Assembly (NCBI GenBank): GCA_009809945.1
Contig: WTPW01000196.1
Coordinates: forward strand, 1-64,000
DNA from: Gigaspora margarita
Taxonomy: Eukaryota; Glomeromycota; Glomeromycetes; Diversisporales; Gigasporaceae
DNA: 64,000 nucleotides
Direction: 5' to 3'
Shown here one piece after another: positions 23,668-36,104 of the stretch. Under the pieces are notes generated by a model. That model searched no databases. It saw only the letters and a list, made by a program, of their open reading frames with translations, and had not been told where the DNA came from. The stretch's first letter is position 1. The number at the start of each line of letters is the position of its first letter. A program made the translations under genes and the position numbers.

Positions 23668-24063
23668 GGGATAAAGCACTACTAATAAATTGTAGATACT
23701 ATTAAAAATTTGTATAAAGCTAAATAAAAAAAAATAAGAAGCTAAAAATAAAATTATAAATTAATTAAATCTATATTCTTAAATAAAAATAAATTATAAA
23801 ATTCTATACAAAACCTTTTGAAATAATCAAGGTTAAATTTTTAAAAAGTTAATACACTAGTTTTTAATATAATTTTAGTATAAATTTGAATACTAATTTT
23901 TAGTAAATATTAAAAAAGTTATTTGTTTATCAATTAAAAACTTAATTATTAAGCCAAATTTGTTTAGTATAACAAAGTATCTATATTTTAAAGATTTTAG
24001 ATTTTTTTAAAAAATATTTATTAAATTACTATATTAGTCACATAATTTGTCACATCTAAAATT
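23668..24063. other. AT-rich DNA, nothing recognised
   Basis: A/T-rich sequence, no paired termini, arrays or coding frame recognised. Confidence 0.5.
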
Positions 24064-24305
24064 TGCAGTCAAAAGTAGAAACCAAGGAAATTGTTTCTAA
24101 ATAAATTTTTTCTAGACTTTAAATTAAAATATCTCAACAACTATTAAACCAAACTTAATAAAAATTTTTTATTTTAATTTTATATAGTTATAGAATTAAA
24201 ATAAAAAAAATTATTAGATTTGGTTTAATAGTTGTCAAGATATTTAATTTAAATTTTAAAAAACTTACTAAAAACAATTTCCTTAGTTTCTACTTTTGGC
24301 CACCC
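24064..24305. mobile_element. MITE related to the 2538-2801 element
   Basis: TGCAGTCAAAAGTAGAAACC at the left and GGTTTCTACTTTTGGCC-like sequence (GTTTCTACTTTTGGCCACCC) at the right form inverted repeats, with AAGGAAATTGTTT mirrored inside. The internal block TTTAATAGTTGTCAAGATAT is shared with 2538-2801. Confidence 0.6.
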
Positions 24306-25769
24306 ATATGATCTTCACAAATTACACAAACTGAAGAAATTGCATTTTTAAAAATTTTGCCCAAAACCTTAAACCCAATACATATTGTTTCTTAAGACAA
24401 AACTGTTGCCAAGGTTTTTACAAATCAAATAGTATGAGAAATGTAAAAAATGAACTTCTCTTTATAAATTACTACTTTGTTGAATATGTGCAATTATTTT
24501 GACTACTTTTGTTTGATTCTTCTCAGGTTAACAATTTATTAACTCTAAAACAATCTATTAGATGCATCAGAGTGAGAGCTTTCACCAAAATGCATGTGCA
24601 AAGGGCTGGTACATTATAAATGTAATGAAGAAAACCCATTTTTTAGTACATAGATCACTTAATTAATTGATGTTCTTGTTTTATTTTTTTTATTTGGAAA
24701 AAAATTTTTTATGCTATTTAAGATCACTAATAATTATTATCTTATTTAGGTTTATTTATCTGTATCAATATAACAATAAGTATAAAGGTTATTTATTTAT
24801 TTATTTCAAAGATTATTTATTAATTATTTGTATATATTTATTTAGCATTAGGGAGTTTTCAAGCAGTTACCTTAACATGGCTCACTAGTCATTACTATCA
24901 TGATTAATTTTACTATATTCATAGTACAGAATATAAATTTTAGTCAGAGTAACTCTACAAAAAGATATATTTTCATATTTTTTTTACTAAGAGATTACTT
25001 ATTGGTTATTAGCTTCGATGAATAAATTAAAAGTTTGATATTTATTAAAAAAATTTTGGCAGAATATAATTTAATTTTTAGTAAAATTTTTTTTAAAAAC
25101 AATATTCAATACAATTAACTCTCTTTAAGTTAACTCTAAAGCTTTAATCTCTTATTATTAGTAGTTTAATCCAATCTAACAGGTTTTAAAAATTTTGACA
25201 TCGTATAATTCCTAAATAATCTACTCTACTGCTAAAGTTTTTTCATCTATATTAAGGTTTTCATCAATAGTTTCATCTAAATTTTTAAAAACTATATTAG
25301 TACTGTAGTAGTACTATAGTAGTAAGCATTACTTTAATTTCTTCAATTATAATCTAATTTACTTGGTCAGTTATAACTCTGCTTGAATTTCAATAAATCT
25401 TCATTGTAATAACTCTAAATAGTTTAGAATGTTAAATAACTTTGGTAAGTTTGTTGTTATACTTAAAAAGAAGCTTTCAAAGCAGATAAAAAGTATATGT
25501 AAAGTAAAACAAAAGACCAACTTTAAGGGCACGATTCTTCTCAACATTGCAACTTATCTTACTTTAGACTTAAAAATAAAAAAGTGCATATTTAACTAGA
25601 GGTGCAGCTAAATTGCGGGGAGCAAAATATTTGTTTAAGTGCATGATGATCACTATAAAAAAAATGTCTTTTTTATTATTGTCTTTCTGAATTGCACTAA
25701 CTAAATATATTTATGTTATGAAAATTACATGTCAAGAAGCTTTTTACATATTTGCATGGGTAATACAAG
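24306..25769. other. AT-rich DNA, no gene
   Basis: No supported gene. The open frame at 24667-24888 is a low-complexity Phe/Tyr/Leu/Ile reading of T-rich DNA and is not taken as a gene. Confidence 0.5.
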
Positions 25770-25995
25770 TAAAATGAGCTTCAATAGGGGACCTTCCTAT
25801 TGCTACCAGATTCTGGCTCCAATAGTAGTCAATAGGGTATCAATTGGGACATTATTAGTCAATAGTATACCAATATTATACCAATAGGGTACCAACTATT
25901 CAATGGGAACTTTACCGATTGTACTATTTAATCAATAGTTACCAATCGGGAACCAATAGGTTATTAATCCATCAATAGGGTTATTTTTTACTGAT
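25770..25995. repeat. Degenerate CAATAGGG repeat cluster
   Basis: About a dozen degenerate copies of CAATAGGG/ACCAATAGGGTACC in both orientations (for example TCAATAGGGTATCAATTGGG and CCAATAGGGTACCAACTATT). It resembles a motif-array tip, but no outer TIR pair was found. Confidence 0.45.
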
Positions 25996-27545
25996 TGCAA
26001 AAAAAAATGCCAGTAAATAAATAAATAAATAACTAAAGCTTTCGAATGTTTAATTTAAACAAATCTTATTCATTTTATTCATTATTAATTTTTTACTGTG
26101 GAATGATATGCTCGTGAAATCTTTTTGATCAATTATACATTTATTCATCAAAGCAAAAAATTCTTTAATGGATTGAAATAAATATAATTAATGCTTAATA
26201 GCACTTAAAAATCCAAAAGACTCGCATAACAAATTTGGGTAACTCAATTTTAAAATTCTTTATGTTAATGTAATTAAAAACTTTACGCAATTAAGCTAAT
26301 TGAAAATAACCTGTAAGATATTTTTGGGGGTAATATTATATACAACGCTAAACAGTACAGTAATTGCAAATTATTTATATATTATAGCCAAATTATTAAG
26401 TTAAAATCTTTTTTAACTTTTAGATCATCTTTTACATTCAATATATGTACAAATATTCATACCATACTGATTCTGTATAATAACATTAGGGTATGAATTA
26501 TAGCTTATCAATAGTATAGCTTTTGTACTATACAGATCTACTTACTCATACTATACAGACTGCTACATTTTCTCCAATATGCTTTACGAATTTTGGCTTC
26601 AATTTATTGGAAGCATTTGAAAGCATCTTTAAAGTTTGATTTGGGTTAGGTTCAGACAGGTTAGGTAAGATTAAGGTTAAGATTAATGTTAGTATCGAAT
26701 AGGTTGGGGTTAGTATTAATAGGTTGGGGTATTGATAGATAGGAATTAGATGGATTATATTTATTAAAACTTTTAATATAAAAGTTTGAAATTATAAAAA
26801 AAATATATAATTTTAATGTACGTATATACTAGAGTGGTAACTCAATTAAGTAAATCAAAACTATGTTAACAATATTAGTAATTTTACTATGATCAGATTT
26901 CAATTGATAAAATTAAAATAATCGATTAAAATAGATATTACTTTATTTAATTATAAAGAATGCACAAATTTCTAAAAGATGTGCCTTATATTGCACTTTT
27001 TTTTGATTTTTTTTTAGCTAAAAACTCTTCACAAAAGTTATTTCTAAATAGTTATACTTGATTTTTTGCAAGAATTCTATTAAACTTTGGACTTGTGTTG
27101 TTGAGGTCTAATTTTTTTTACTTTAACTAATTAAATTTTTTCAAATTTTATATTTTAATAGAAAATTCTAAAGCGTAACTTTATTCTTCAACATCTAATA
27201 AAGCTCTTGTAAAAATTTTTAGGTAATTACTTGGGTTTTCGATAAGTAGTATCATTTTAAAATTTATTAATTAATAAATATATTAATAATAAAAACTGAT
27301 AACGATAATTATTGATCTTTTATTTGTGTAATATGAAAAATATGTAATACATCAAATTCCATAGTTTGCTCACATAGTTTTGATTTACTTAGTTGAGTTA
27401 CCACCCTAATACGTACGTAGAATAATAATAATAATATTAATAATTTCGTTTCTGGATAAAAATTATTGTATACACCATAAGGAAATGAATAAGTGTGGTG
27501 CAAATTCATATCAGGTTGGATAAAAATTTAGGGTTAAAGATCGAG
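25996..27545. other. AT-rich DNA with a short GGTTAG-rich patch
   Basis: No gene. About 26635-26745 is enriched in GGTTAG/GGTTGGGGTTAG words of irregular spacing (GTTAGTATTAATAGGTTGGG), a degenerate simple repeat and not a telomere array. Confidence 0.45.
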
Positions 27546-27690
27546 GTAGTGAAATTCACTTTGCAGATTGTGTTAGAGTAGGTTAAAATCTGCATTTTCT
27601 TATGTTTTTTATTATAATAAAGATAACCTCACAATAATATGATAATCATAGCAGATTTTACTATTTCACAACTCAGTTTCACCCTTCATA
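27546..27690. mobile_element. Small MITE-like inverted repeat
   Basis: GTAGTGAAATTCACTTTGCA and inner AATCTGCATTTT at the left are mirrored by AGCAGATTTTACTATTTCAC at the right. About 140 bp with borders uncertain. Confidence 0.4.
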
Positions 27691-27722
27691 TTAAATTTAT
27701 CGAAATTACAGTAAATTTTCGG

Positions 27723-28281
27723 TAAGGCTATGCAAAGTTAGTTTTTCGTTTTGCATAACTTGCTGTTCCAGTTTTTCAAAAAAAATTTTTTTAATCCTAA
27801 CTTTGCTAATTATTCCATTTTTGCTATTTAATTTTTCTCTGGTATCAATGATTGTGACCTTAATTTTCTGGAGTTAACCAAAAGATTCAAAAAATTTTTG
27901 ATTCTATGTTATACAAACTGAAAAAATTAACTTTGCAAGTGGCCTTATATGTGTAGCATAAGCTTATTAATTTATATAGATTAAGAAAATAAATAAATAA
28001 CAACTTTGATGAATAAAAAAAAAGATCTGACCAGGACCCCAAAATATATATAGATAGGTCAGGTATGAGTTTGCTTATTTTTGAGGTTTTTTATACAGAT
28101 CCTTTCTATTTATAGTAATTTTTTGCTTATTTTTAAAGTTTTCTGCAGATCTTTTCTTTTTTAGTAACCCTATAATTAACCTGACCTATCTATGCATATT
28201 TCGGGGTCCTATCTGACCCACCTATTGGAATTTTGAAATGCCATGTTATGTAAAATGAAAAATTAACTTTGCATGGCCTAA
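27723..28281. mobile_element. TIR element hosting a nested MITE
   Basis: AAGGCTATGCAAAGTTAGTT continuing to TTTTGCATAAC is mirrored at the right (inverted AGGCCATGCAAAGTTAATTT, TTTTACATAAC), about 35 bp of TIR. A different MITE (28023-28217) lies inside. No coding capacity. Confidence 0.6.
28023..28217. mobile_element. 195-bp MITE with about 45-bp TIRs
   Basis: GATCTGACCAGGACCCCAAA with inner ATAGATAGGTCAGGT is mirrored by ACCTGACCTATCTATGCATA and CGGGGTCCTATCTGACCC on the right. The inverted repeat is nearly half of the element on each side. Confidence 0.65.
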
Positions 28282-28282
28282 T

Positions 28283-28381
28283 AAAAATGCAGTTTTGATA
28301 ATATAATTTTTGCCCATTATATATTACTTTGATATAATCTTATACTAGGCAAAAATTTTTATTGAAAACTGCATTTTTATT
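28283..28381. mobile_element. 99-bp hairpin element
   Basis: AAAAATGCAGTTTTGATAAT...TTTTTGCC is mirrored by GGCAAAAATTTTTATTGAAA and ACTGCATTTTT. It is a compact foldback and immediately follows the 27723-28281 element. Confidence 0.5.
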
Positions 28382-30212
28382 ACCGAAAAATAATTATCAA
28401 ATGTTTACAAATTTCATCACATGTCCTACTAATTTTCAAATTAGCTGCAAGTATCTGAATTCAATACAAAATTTCTAAATTAGACTTTCGAATTTTGATC
28501 AAAAAAGCTTAGTCCTGCTATTATTCAAGCAATGTTATTTTGTATTTATATATTTTAATTATTTGCTCTTGGTTTAGTGCGACTGCATCATACAACTACT
28601 TAGTATATATAATTGTTTATACTTAGCTATGCCTTAGATGATTTCCACTTAATTACTGGATCTGGAAGTTAATAGAAAATTTTCTCATGATGTTGATCTT
28701 TGATGCACTGCCAGTACCTCATAATTACTGGATCTGGAAATTGATAAAAGTCATATGTCTGAATTTTAATAACATTGATTTGCTTGGCCTAGAGTAGTGC
28801 ATGTGTCTAATAAGCATTGCATTCCTGCTTAGCTATCTTTCAATCTGTTGACTGAATGTAATTTGAATAATCATGAAATTGATCGAAATGTCTCAATAAA
28901 TACTAATGTATAAATTTTCAATTAATTTATTTATATACAATTTCTTAATTATAATTAAATTAACAATAGTAATTAATTTGTTATGTCATAGTTATAATTT
29001 ACATGTATATGATGTACATCAGTACATACTAATACTTTTTTGATTTATTCATGTGCATATATTAATTTGTCATGACTAATAATGGTAATTAATTCATTCA
29101 TGCATAATTACATTTATGACATTTTACTTATGTATGTACTACATACATGAACATACTTAATAATTACTTACGGACTTCATACAAACACAAATAGCTAGTA
29201 ACATATTCTTTAAGCTTTTTGTAAATTCTTTCAAAATGGTCTTTGATGATCAATGATTATCAATCTATCTACCCAGCAAACAATTCGATTCAAAAAAACA
29301 TAAATTTTGTAGTTGCTTAAAAAATTATGTATAAATTTATGTTGAAGTAATTCAAAACATGTTGGAAGCTCAAATAAATACTGTGCTAATATGTAGTTTG
29401 CCATAATTAAAACTATAAGTTGCGAAGTATATGCATATTTGCAATTGCAAATTGCAAGTATGCAAAATTGCAAGTATGCAAATATGCATATTACAATATG
29501 CAAATATGCAATCTAAAATTAGTTTTGAAAATCTTATCCAAATCCGTATAAATGGTTAGCACATTTTTCAAAATAAGGAAAGATCTTATAATTCATATAT
29601 GAGCTATACAAGAATCAGGTTATATTTCATGAAAATCAATTCTAAATTCATAACTGATCTACAATTACATGGTAAAGCAATCTTCTAAGGATGTTAACTA
29701 AAGTGCTATTTATTATCTTATGATTGTGGCTTCCTTTTAGGAAACCTCAGAAAAATCATTTGAAGAGGGCCTGCTGTTGCAATTTACTATGAAAAATAGA
29801 TTGATCATATGGATATCAATTACTCAAATTTCATAGTAAAAAATTTACCCCTTTGATCTGTGTAACAAATTGTTTGACTGATATATAATAATCAAATTAC
29901 AATATTTAGAGATCTATTAAAGCCAGGCACTATTATCAAATTAACAGCAAATCAAATTGTAAATTTTGATTATTATGGATTAGCTCAACAAGACAAACCC
30001 AAAGAAAAAAGTAAAAAATACCAAAAATACAAGAAATGAATGTCTAAACCTGTTTTAGAGCATTAATAAAAAATGTCAAGAAGCCAATTTTACCTACAAG
30101 ACATTTTTAACCTTAGTTTCTAACTAATCCTTATCCTAATTTTAATTAAATAATAAAAAACATATAAAGGTACCTGGCTTTAATGGTCTCCTATATTTAG
30201 AAATAATTAAAT
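28382..30212. other. AT-rich DNA, no gene
   Basis: No supported gene. About 29429-29512 is a short low-complexity patch of ATATGCAAATTGCAAG/ATTTGCATA words. The rest is A/T-rich. Confidence 0.5.
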
Positions 30213-30216
30213 TTAA

Positions 30217-30578
30217 GAGGAAGATTACAGATAGTGTATAAAATGATCAACATTTTATAATAAATTATGGCAGAATTTAATAGTAAATTTCTATAGTGTG
30301 CAAATGGGGCTTTTCTATATATAAAAGTATTTTTTTACTTAGCAAACCTTTTATAATTTCTATTTAAACTTTGCAAAACCAACTTTTCTAATTTAACAAT
30401 AGTTATATCATTAAAATTGCATTAGTATATGAAATGATATGAGTATTTATTGATTGTTTACTATAGGGTTTTTTATTATGATCAGAAATATATGCCATTC
30501 TATTTCCATATAAGGCAATTAGTAAAAACCTGCCAATTTTTACTATGAAATTTTGATCCTTTAACTGCAGATTACTAT
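30217..30578. mobile_element. 362-bp TTAA-flanked MITE, copy 2 (inverted)
   Basis: Reverse-oriented homologue of 22705-23068, flanked by TTAA (30213-30216 and 30579-30582). Shared blocks include AATGGGGCTTTTCTATATAT and TTGATTGTTTACTATAGGGT. The left tip (GAGGAAGATTACAG) has decayed more than the right. Confidence 0.7.
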
Positions 30579-30650
30579 TTAATTTAATAATTTAGCTTTT
30601 ATATTTAATAATAATATTTTACTTAATATTTTTTTAAAGAGCATTTCTAT

Positions 30651-30961
30651 TTGTACATGGGGTGTTTGAACACTGTACTACACAAATTATATAGAAAAAT
30701 GCAGTATGCAGATCATTTTTTGTACAACAAACATAAAGAAAAAAAACAAAAATTAATATTGTATCTTAAAATTTTGCTTAAGAAACAATCTATAGGCTCT
30801 AAGAAAAAAAATTTCTTGTAAATTTTGGTATAAACTATGCCCCCTACTCCATCCCAGTTCTTATCCTAACCCTAATATTAATTAAATTATTTTTTATTTT
30901 AATAAAAAATCTTTTAATTTATTAAAATTATTATACCTGTGTTCAAACACCCCATGTACAA
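30651..30961. mobile_element. 311-bp MITE with perfect 23-bp TIRs
   Basis: TTGTACATGGGGTGTTTGAA begins a 23-bp repeat (30651-30673) exactly mirrored at 30939-30961. No coding capacity. The target duplication could not be resolved in the AT-rich flank. Confidence 0.75.
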
Positions 30962-31122
30962 TTAGTTATTTTCTTTTTTAAAAATTTTAAAAATTTAGAA
31001 TTATATATAATTTGTTATACTAAACAAATTTATTGAATTATTAAGTTTAATTTAGTTAGTAAAAATTAACTTTAAACATATAGTAATTATAATAAATAAT
31101 TTTTTAAAAAAAACATGCCTAG

Positions 31123-32213
31123 GGATGTAGTGATATAGTGTAGTTGAGTTGTTGTTACCCCCAAGCCTATGTAATGAGATAGCTTCAAGTTCAATTCTCA
31201 CAGGGGAAGTTTCACCTTTTATATTACACTATCTGCATTATAGTGTGACTAAATAATTGTTGTAATACAAAGTAGGGTTAGAGGGTTTGTAACCTGGGTT
31301 ATACTGAATTATTAGGAGCTAACTATCTTGTGTGGCATTATATAAGGAAAAAGAAAGTGACTAGCAACTGCAAGCCAACTAATTTAGGTACTGTTATACA
31401 AAGAAAAGAAGTTACAGAAATTCTGGTGACAAAGCAGAAGCAAAATGGGCTTGGCAAGACCTGAGTAAAGAGATAGCAAAACTTTTGATAGTACTATAGG
31501 AACCAGATAGTAACTGACTAGAAGACTGGATAGGCAAGAGCCTCTATAACAAAGAAGGCCCACCAACCTGGCTGCCAGAGTTGCACTTAAGAAAAAGGAC
31601 CTATGTTATAGAATTATGTACCAAGAAAGAGAAACTATAAAAGCACCTTAAAGCATAGCTAACTGATTCTTCTGGGCCAACTGGATTTGAGTTTGAAATT
31701 CTTGAAGAAAGGATTCTAGGAGAGAAATGACAGTGCCAGGGTTTAGTAAACTTCTCAAGAGCAAAAGTAGGTAATAATTCAGTTTAAAAATAATTCCTAA
31801 CTGCAAATATAAGCCTTGGTAAATGCATAAATTACCAAAGTGTAGATGATATTGGTACTAGAAACAGTGTCACTCTACCAATTTTCTGTTGAGAATAACA
31901 GAACCAGGTATACATGGCTAGGTCCTAAGGTAAATAGAGAAAAATCTAAAATATTGTGTTCTGGTGATAAAAGATGGGTTTGCAGAAAAATATGGACCAG
32001 AGAATTTAAATAGGCAATGCCAGTATGTAGGTTGCAGATATGACAGCTAGTGTAAAACCTTTGGGAAGCTACTTAAATAGGCAACCAAAAGTTGCAGAGT
32101 AGGTTAGTTGTATTCTCATCTAAGTAACAAAGGTTAGTGAATTCCCATGTGGATCACTAATGGCCCTAATATCTTGAATAAAATCCTAAGTCCAAGGCAG
32201 GTACTATGAAACC
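31123..32213 (+). mobile_element. tRNA-headed retroposon, diverged long copy
   Basis: The head GGATGTAGTGATATAGTGTA, with CCCCCAAGCC and a B-box-like AGTTCAATTCTC (about 31188-31199), recalls the family head but with different sequence. The 3' half has the family block (GAATTTAAATAGGCAATGCC, CAGCTAGTGTAAAACCTTTG; about 31990-32110), and the unit ends in an A run. Flanks are loosely similar (A-run then ACATGCCTAG against ACATATCTATAG), so the target duplication is weak. At about 1.09 kb it is the longest member. The head seems to have been exchanged relative to the 13862 copy while the tail stayed. Confidence 0.65.
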
Positions 32214-33583
32214 AAAAAAAAAACATATCTATAGTATTTTACACCTATAAATATATTATACCAAAACTGGCTAATTAATTAATGCATGATATTCTAAGTA
32301 AAAATTCTCTATGCCTCTAAAACCCTTTCAAACTACTAAATACAAATGTAACTTTTGCATTAAAAATTTTAATATTTAAATCTTAGAAAAATATAAAAAA
32401 ATAATAAATGAAAGGTACAAAACTACAAATTATATGACCTGTAATAAATTTTATGCCTTCTAAGATAAATTTAGATCCATTTATGCATGAACATATTTAC
32501 TTGCTTTTTTTAATTATTTTCAAAAATTTTACTACTTGTAATTTGACAATTTTTTTTTATTTTCTATATATGTTTATTGTTTCATGTTTTTATATTCAAA
32601 CCTCAGAAATATATAAAAAATATAATAAAAAATATGATAGATACAAACCCAACATAGGCACATTTTATAATAATGATTTAAAAATTACTATTTTCATCTT
32701 TGTATAACATTATACAAAATTATATAATCTTAATTATTTCAAAAAGTACTAGATATAATTTTATGATTTTTATTTATTTAAGAATATAGATTTAATTTTT
32801 TTTATATTATTAGTCATGCCACAACTTTATTTACTCATATCCTGTAACACAAGTACATTATATGCTAAGTCTACTCTAAATTGACTCTTAAAAATTAAGG
32901 TGTAACAATTCTAGTTATCATAAAAAATACCTAAATATGACCTGCAATATCAAACTTTTTTTCATTATAGCCCGCCATATTAGTAGACTTAGAGTGTCTT
33001 AACCCTCTTCTTTTAACTTTTCAAGTAGCAGAATTCTACTAGAATAAAAAAGAACAAATATAGAAAATAAAAGGAATAATAAAAGGGGAAAAAATACACT
33101 ACCTAAATAAAAGACCAAAATAGTACAAAATAAACTGAAAAAAAAGAAGAAGTCAAGAAGTAAAAGAATATAGATTTACTAAGTTTATTATTCTATTTTT
33201 AGTTCTTATTTTTTTATTTAGTCTTATACAAACTTTAAAAAGTGTTCACAATATTCTGGTAGACCACTATATAACTATATAATGCTAGTTTCAAGCATAA
33301 GGGCCTTTGCAGTAATTATATAATCAAGATAGTTAAAATTACATAATAATTATACTTGGATTTTTAGCTAATCAGTATATAAAAACACAATTAATTATTA
33401 ATAAGTAAGTTACTAATAAATAAACTATTAATTCAAACAAAAAAGCAAGATTATTTATATAAAATAAACTATTAATTCAAACAAAAAAGCAAAATTATTT
33501 ATATATTCAGTTATAAGCCATAATTAATTATATCTATTAAATATATCAATTTTATATATGTATATTTGTCATATAAGATATTA
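32214..33583. other. AT-rich DNA with a 45-bp tandem pair
   Basis: No gene. About 33415-33505 holds two near-identical copies of a roughly 45-bp unit with TAAACTATTAATTCAAACAA. The open frame at 32453-32707 is low-complexity and has no recognised domain. Confidence 0.45.
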
Positions 33584-33775
33584 GTATTGGCAATTTATAA
33601 TTTAGTTTGATATTAGCCAATCTTTTGTCTAACTAGCCGAAAATTAGCCAAAATTTTGCAGCCAAAGTTAATTGGCAATTAGCAGCGGCCAACTAAAAAG
33701 TTTTGGCCTATTGCCAATTGGCCAATTAACTAAAAATTAAAATACTGTACAATTAAAATATATTTTATATATAAA
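33584..33775. mobile_element. hAT tip fragment of the 16914 family
   Basis: TTAGCCAAAATTTTGCAGCC followed by AAAGTTAATTGGCAATTAGC and repeated GGCCAA words closely follows the left tip of the 16914-21345 element. The other tip was not found nearby, so this is a remnant. Confidence 0.55.
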
Positions 33776-34429
33776 TGCATATATAAGTGAATATGATGTA
33801 AAAATATAAGATCTTCAATAACTTTATAGCTAAATTTTTTATTACTGATTTACTTAAGCTTCAGAGTATATGTATAAATAATTATTATAAGCACTTTTTC
33901 TTGATATATTATTTCCATATAAAAGTTTGAGAATTCTAAGTTTCTTGCGTTAGCAAACATTTAGTTTGATATACTACTAGTTGGAGTTATGGAATAATCA
34001 ATTTGCAATGAATGATAATAGCCTTGTTATTGTATCAAGTTATAAATTAGACAAGCAATTTAAGAGGTATTTGCTTATTTATAAACTTTGGTTAATATTA
34101 GAAAGGTTCACAAAAAAAGTCTTTAAAAGTTAAAAAAAACTGTAGAAAATTATCTTAAAGAAGTTCAGAAGTTTGCATAGAATTGTATAATATATTTCAA
34201 TATACAATATACAAATTTTTACTATTACATTATAATGAATGAGATTTTTAGGTTCTTTGCCCGTACACATGTACACATATATGCATGATATAGATCTAAT
34301 AATTCACATCACATTCAAGGTGATTCAGCCAAAAATCTAATTCTAAATTTAATCATCTTATTTTAATAACTTTTTCATGAAACTTTGTTCGCACTTCATG
34401 TGTACCTTCAAGTGCAATTTTTGGAATCC
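33776..34429. other. AT-rich DNA, nothing recognised
   Basis: No gene, array or paired terminus recognised. Confidence 0.5.
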
Positions 34430-34940
34430 CACAAAAGACCATCAAAGTAGGTATTAACCATATCTAATAACAAAATATGACTGGCAGCTAAAGTTGTTGA
34501 AAAATTACACTCCAATAATTGAGTGAGTTCAATTTTTCCACACATTTGTCAGTTTCTTTAACAAGTCTATTTACAGTTTGTAACCAATTACCTTCAAGAA
34601 TTTTATATGGATTCTCTTTTAAAATATCACCAGTAAAGATAATAATTATTTTTTCTTCATGTTGAACAAAATTCTTGTAAATTTCTCTGCATGGTCGACT
34701 AACACCTTGAGAAATTGTAAGCTAGATATCAACTGTAATGATAATAATGATTATAGAATGAAATATGCAGTAAGGGTTTGAAAGACTGATTGTTTATATT
34801 TTGAGAATTATCTAGTAAATAGAGACAACATATACTTTTTGTTTGTAGATTTTAGAAATACTATCATCGACTGAAACATGGGGCTTTATCTCATTTTCAA
34901 GTTTTATTTTCGGATTAAAATTTGTGTGGTATGAGCATTG
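34430..34940 (-). pseudogene. Decayed coding remnant of unknown family
   Basis: On the minus strand, two segments look like true coding sequence by composition: one contains KIKLENEIKPHVSVDDSISK (about 34800-34935) and one contains CREIYKNFVQHEEKIIIIFT with GDILKENPYKILEGNWLQTV (about 34510-34730). A plausible GT...AG intron could join them, but an in-frame TAG lies just after the acceptor and another stop follows the second segment. I do not recognise the family. It may be an inactivated host gene fragment or part of an unidentified element. Confidence 0.35.
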
Positions 34941-35572
34941 GATGTTACCTGTATTATTGATGAATTGATTGTTTTAAAAAATTTATGAATTTATATATAA
35001 TTCTTTTGTAAATAGTGATTATGTTATAATTATTTCTTATTAGGGATCTACATTACATTGCGGTACTATTATTCTCACTAATTAGGCGTTGCCCAGAAAC
35101 ACCTTGTTTTATCAACGATAATTTTGATTAAAAGCTATTAACCGAATCACTTGGATAATAATTCACTATTAATATATATGTGCAGCTAATAAACTGCTAA
35201 CACTAAACCTATGTGATGTCATTTAAATGTGATATTGTAAAATGGGCGTCGAGAAATAAGATCTACCCACATTGCTCCAGTCTAAATATCCCAACTTAAA
35301 TTTCTTTGATTCATTCTTATCCAAATTAACCTAGTTTGGTTCTTTTAACTACCCTTATAATATTTATAAACTTGTAATGTCTACTGGCTATCCGGTTTAT
35401 CCGAATAACTGGGGTTATCTTGTATCTGTAGGGTTAACTATTCTATCTGGTTATTTGAAAATAAAAATTTATGATACAGCTTTTATGAAACAAGTATAGT
35501 AAAGCCGATAACTGGATATCCAGGTCCAAGTACTAAACTTATCAATACAGCAAATGCGCTAATTTATTTCTA
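34941..35572. other. Intergenic DNA, nothing recognised
   Basis: Slightly less AT-biased than the surroundings. No frame, array or TIR pair could be supported. Confidence 0.45.
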
Positions 35573-35574
35573 TA

Positions 35575-36104
35575 CAGTCCGACCTCTCTATAATCACCAA
35601 GTTAGTCGCACCTATTTTGATGATTGTATAGAGGTGTGACTATAAATAAAAACCTAGCTGTGGTAACTCTCCCACAAAAAATTTTACCCTTCCCGTGACT
35701 TTTATCCAATGCAACCCCTTAGGGTTAGGGTGAGATTAGGGTGAAGTCACGTTAGGGGGTAAACTCATTTATTAATGTTTTTGTGGGAAATCTATGGGCG
35801 TTTAAAAACCTTGTCATGTAACGTGACCAAAGATAAATAAGTAAAGTCGGGATGGTGTTGAAATCGGATGATGCTGAAATTTGAGGTCTCAATTTGAAAC
35901 TAATATACTCTTTAAATAACAAATCTACCCCCCAAACCTTACTCTAACCCTATAAGATAAAAACGAAAAAAAAACGCCCCAAAAATTTTAAAATTTCATA
36001 TCAAAATAGATCAAAATTTCAGCATCATCCCCGACACTGTTTAAAAATAGATACAATCCGACCTTTCTATAATTACACCCCATATAGTCACACCTCTAAA
36101 TAAG
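35575..36104. mobile_element. pogo-like tips with an inserted small MITE
   Basis: Two TA-preceded tips of pogo type, CAGTCCGACCTCTCTATAAT (35575) and CAATCCGACCTTTCTATAAT (36054), lie in the same orientation. The first has a partly mirrored partner ending at about 35643, giving a mini-hairpin. Between them is the MITE 35846-36035. No transposase frame. Confidence 0.45.
35846..36035. mobile_element. MITE, GTCGGGGATGATGCTGAAAT family, copy 1
   Basis: The left end GTCGGGATGGTGTTGAAATC is mirrored by the right end reading TTTCAGCATCATCCCCGAC. Two further copies are at 36667-36815 and 54831-54966. About 190 bp, no coding capacity. Confidence 0.65.

Noticed and set aside
26635-26745. GGTTAG-rich patch as interstitial telomere repeat
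   Set aside because: Spacing is irregular and units differ; it looks like a degenerate simple repeat.
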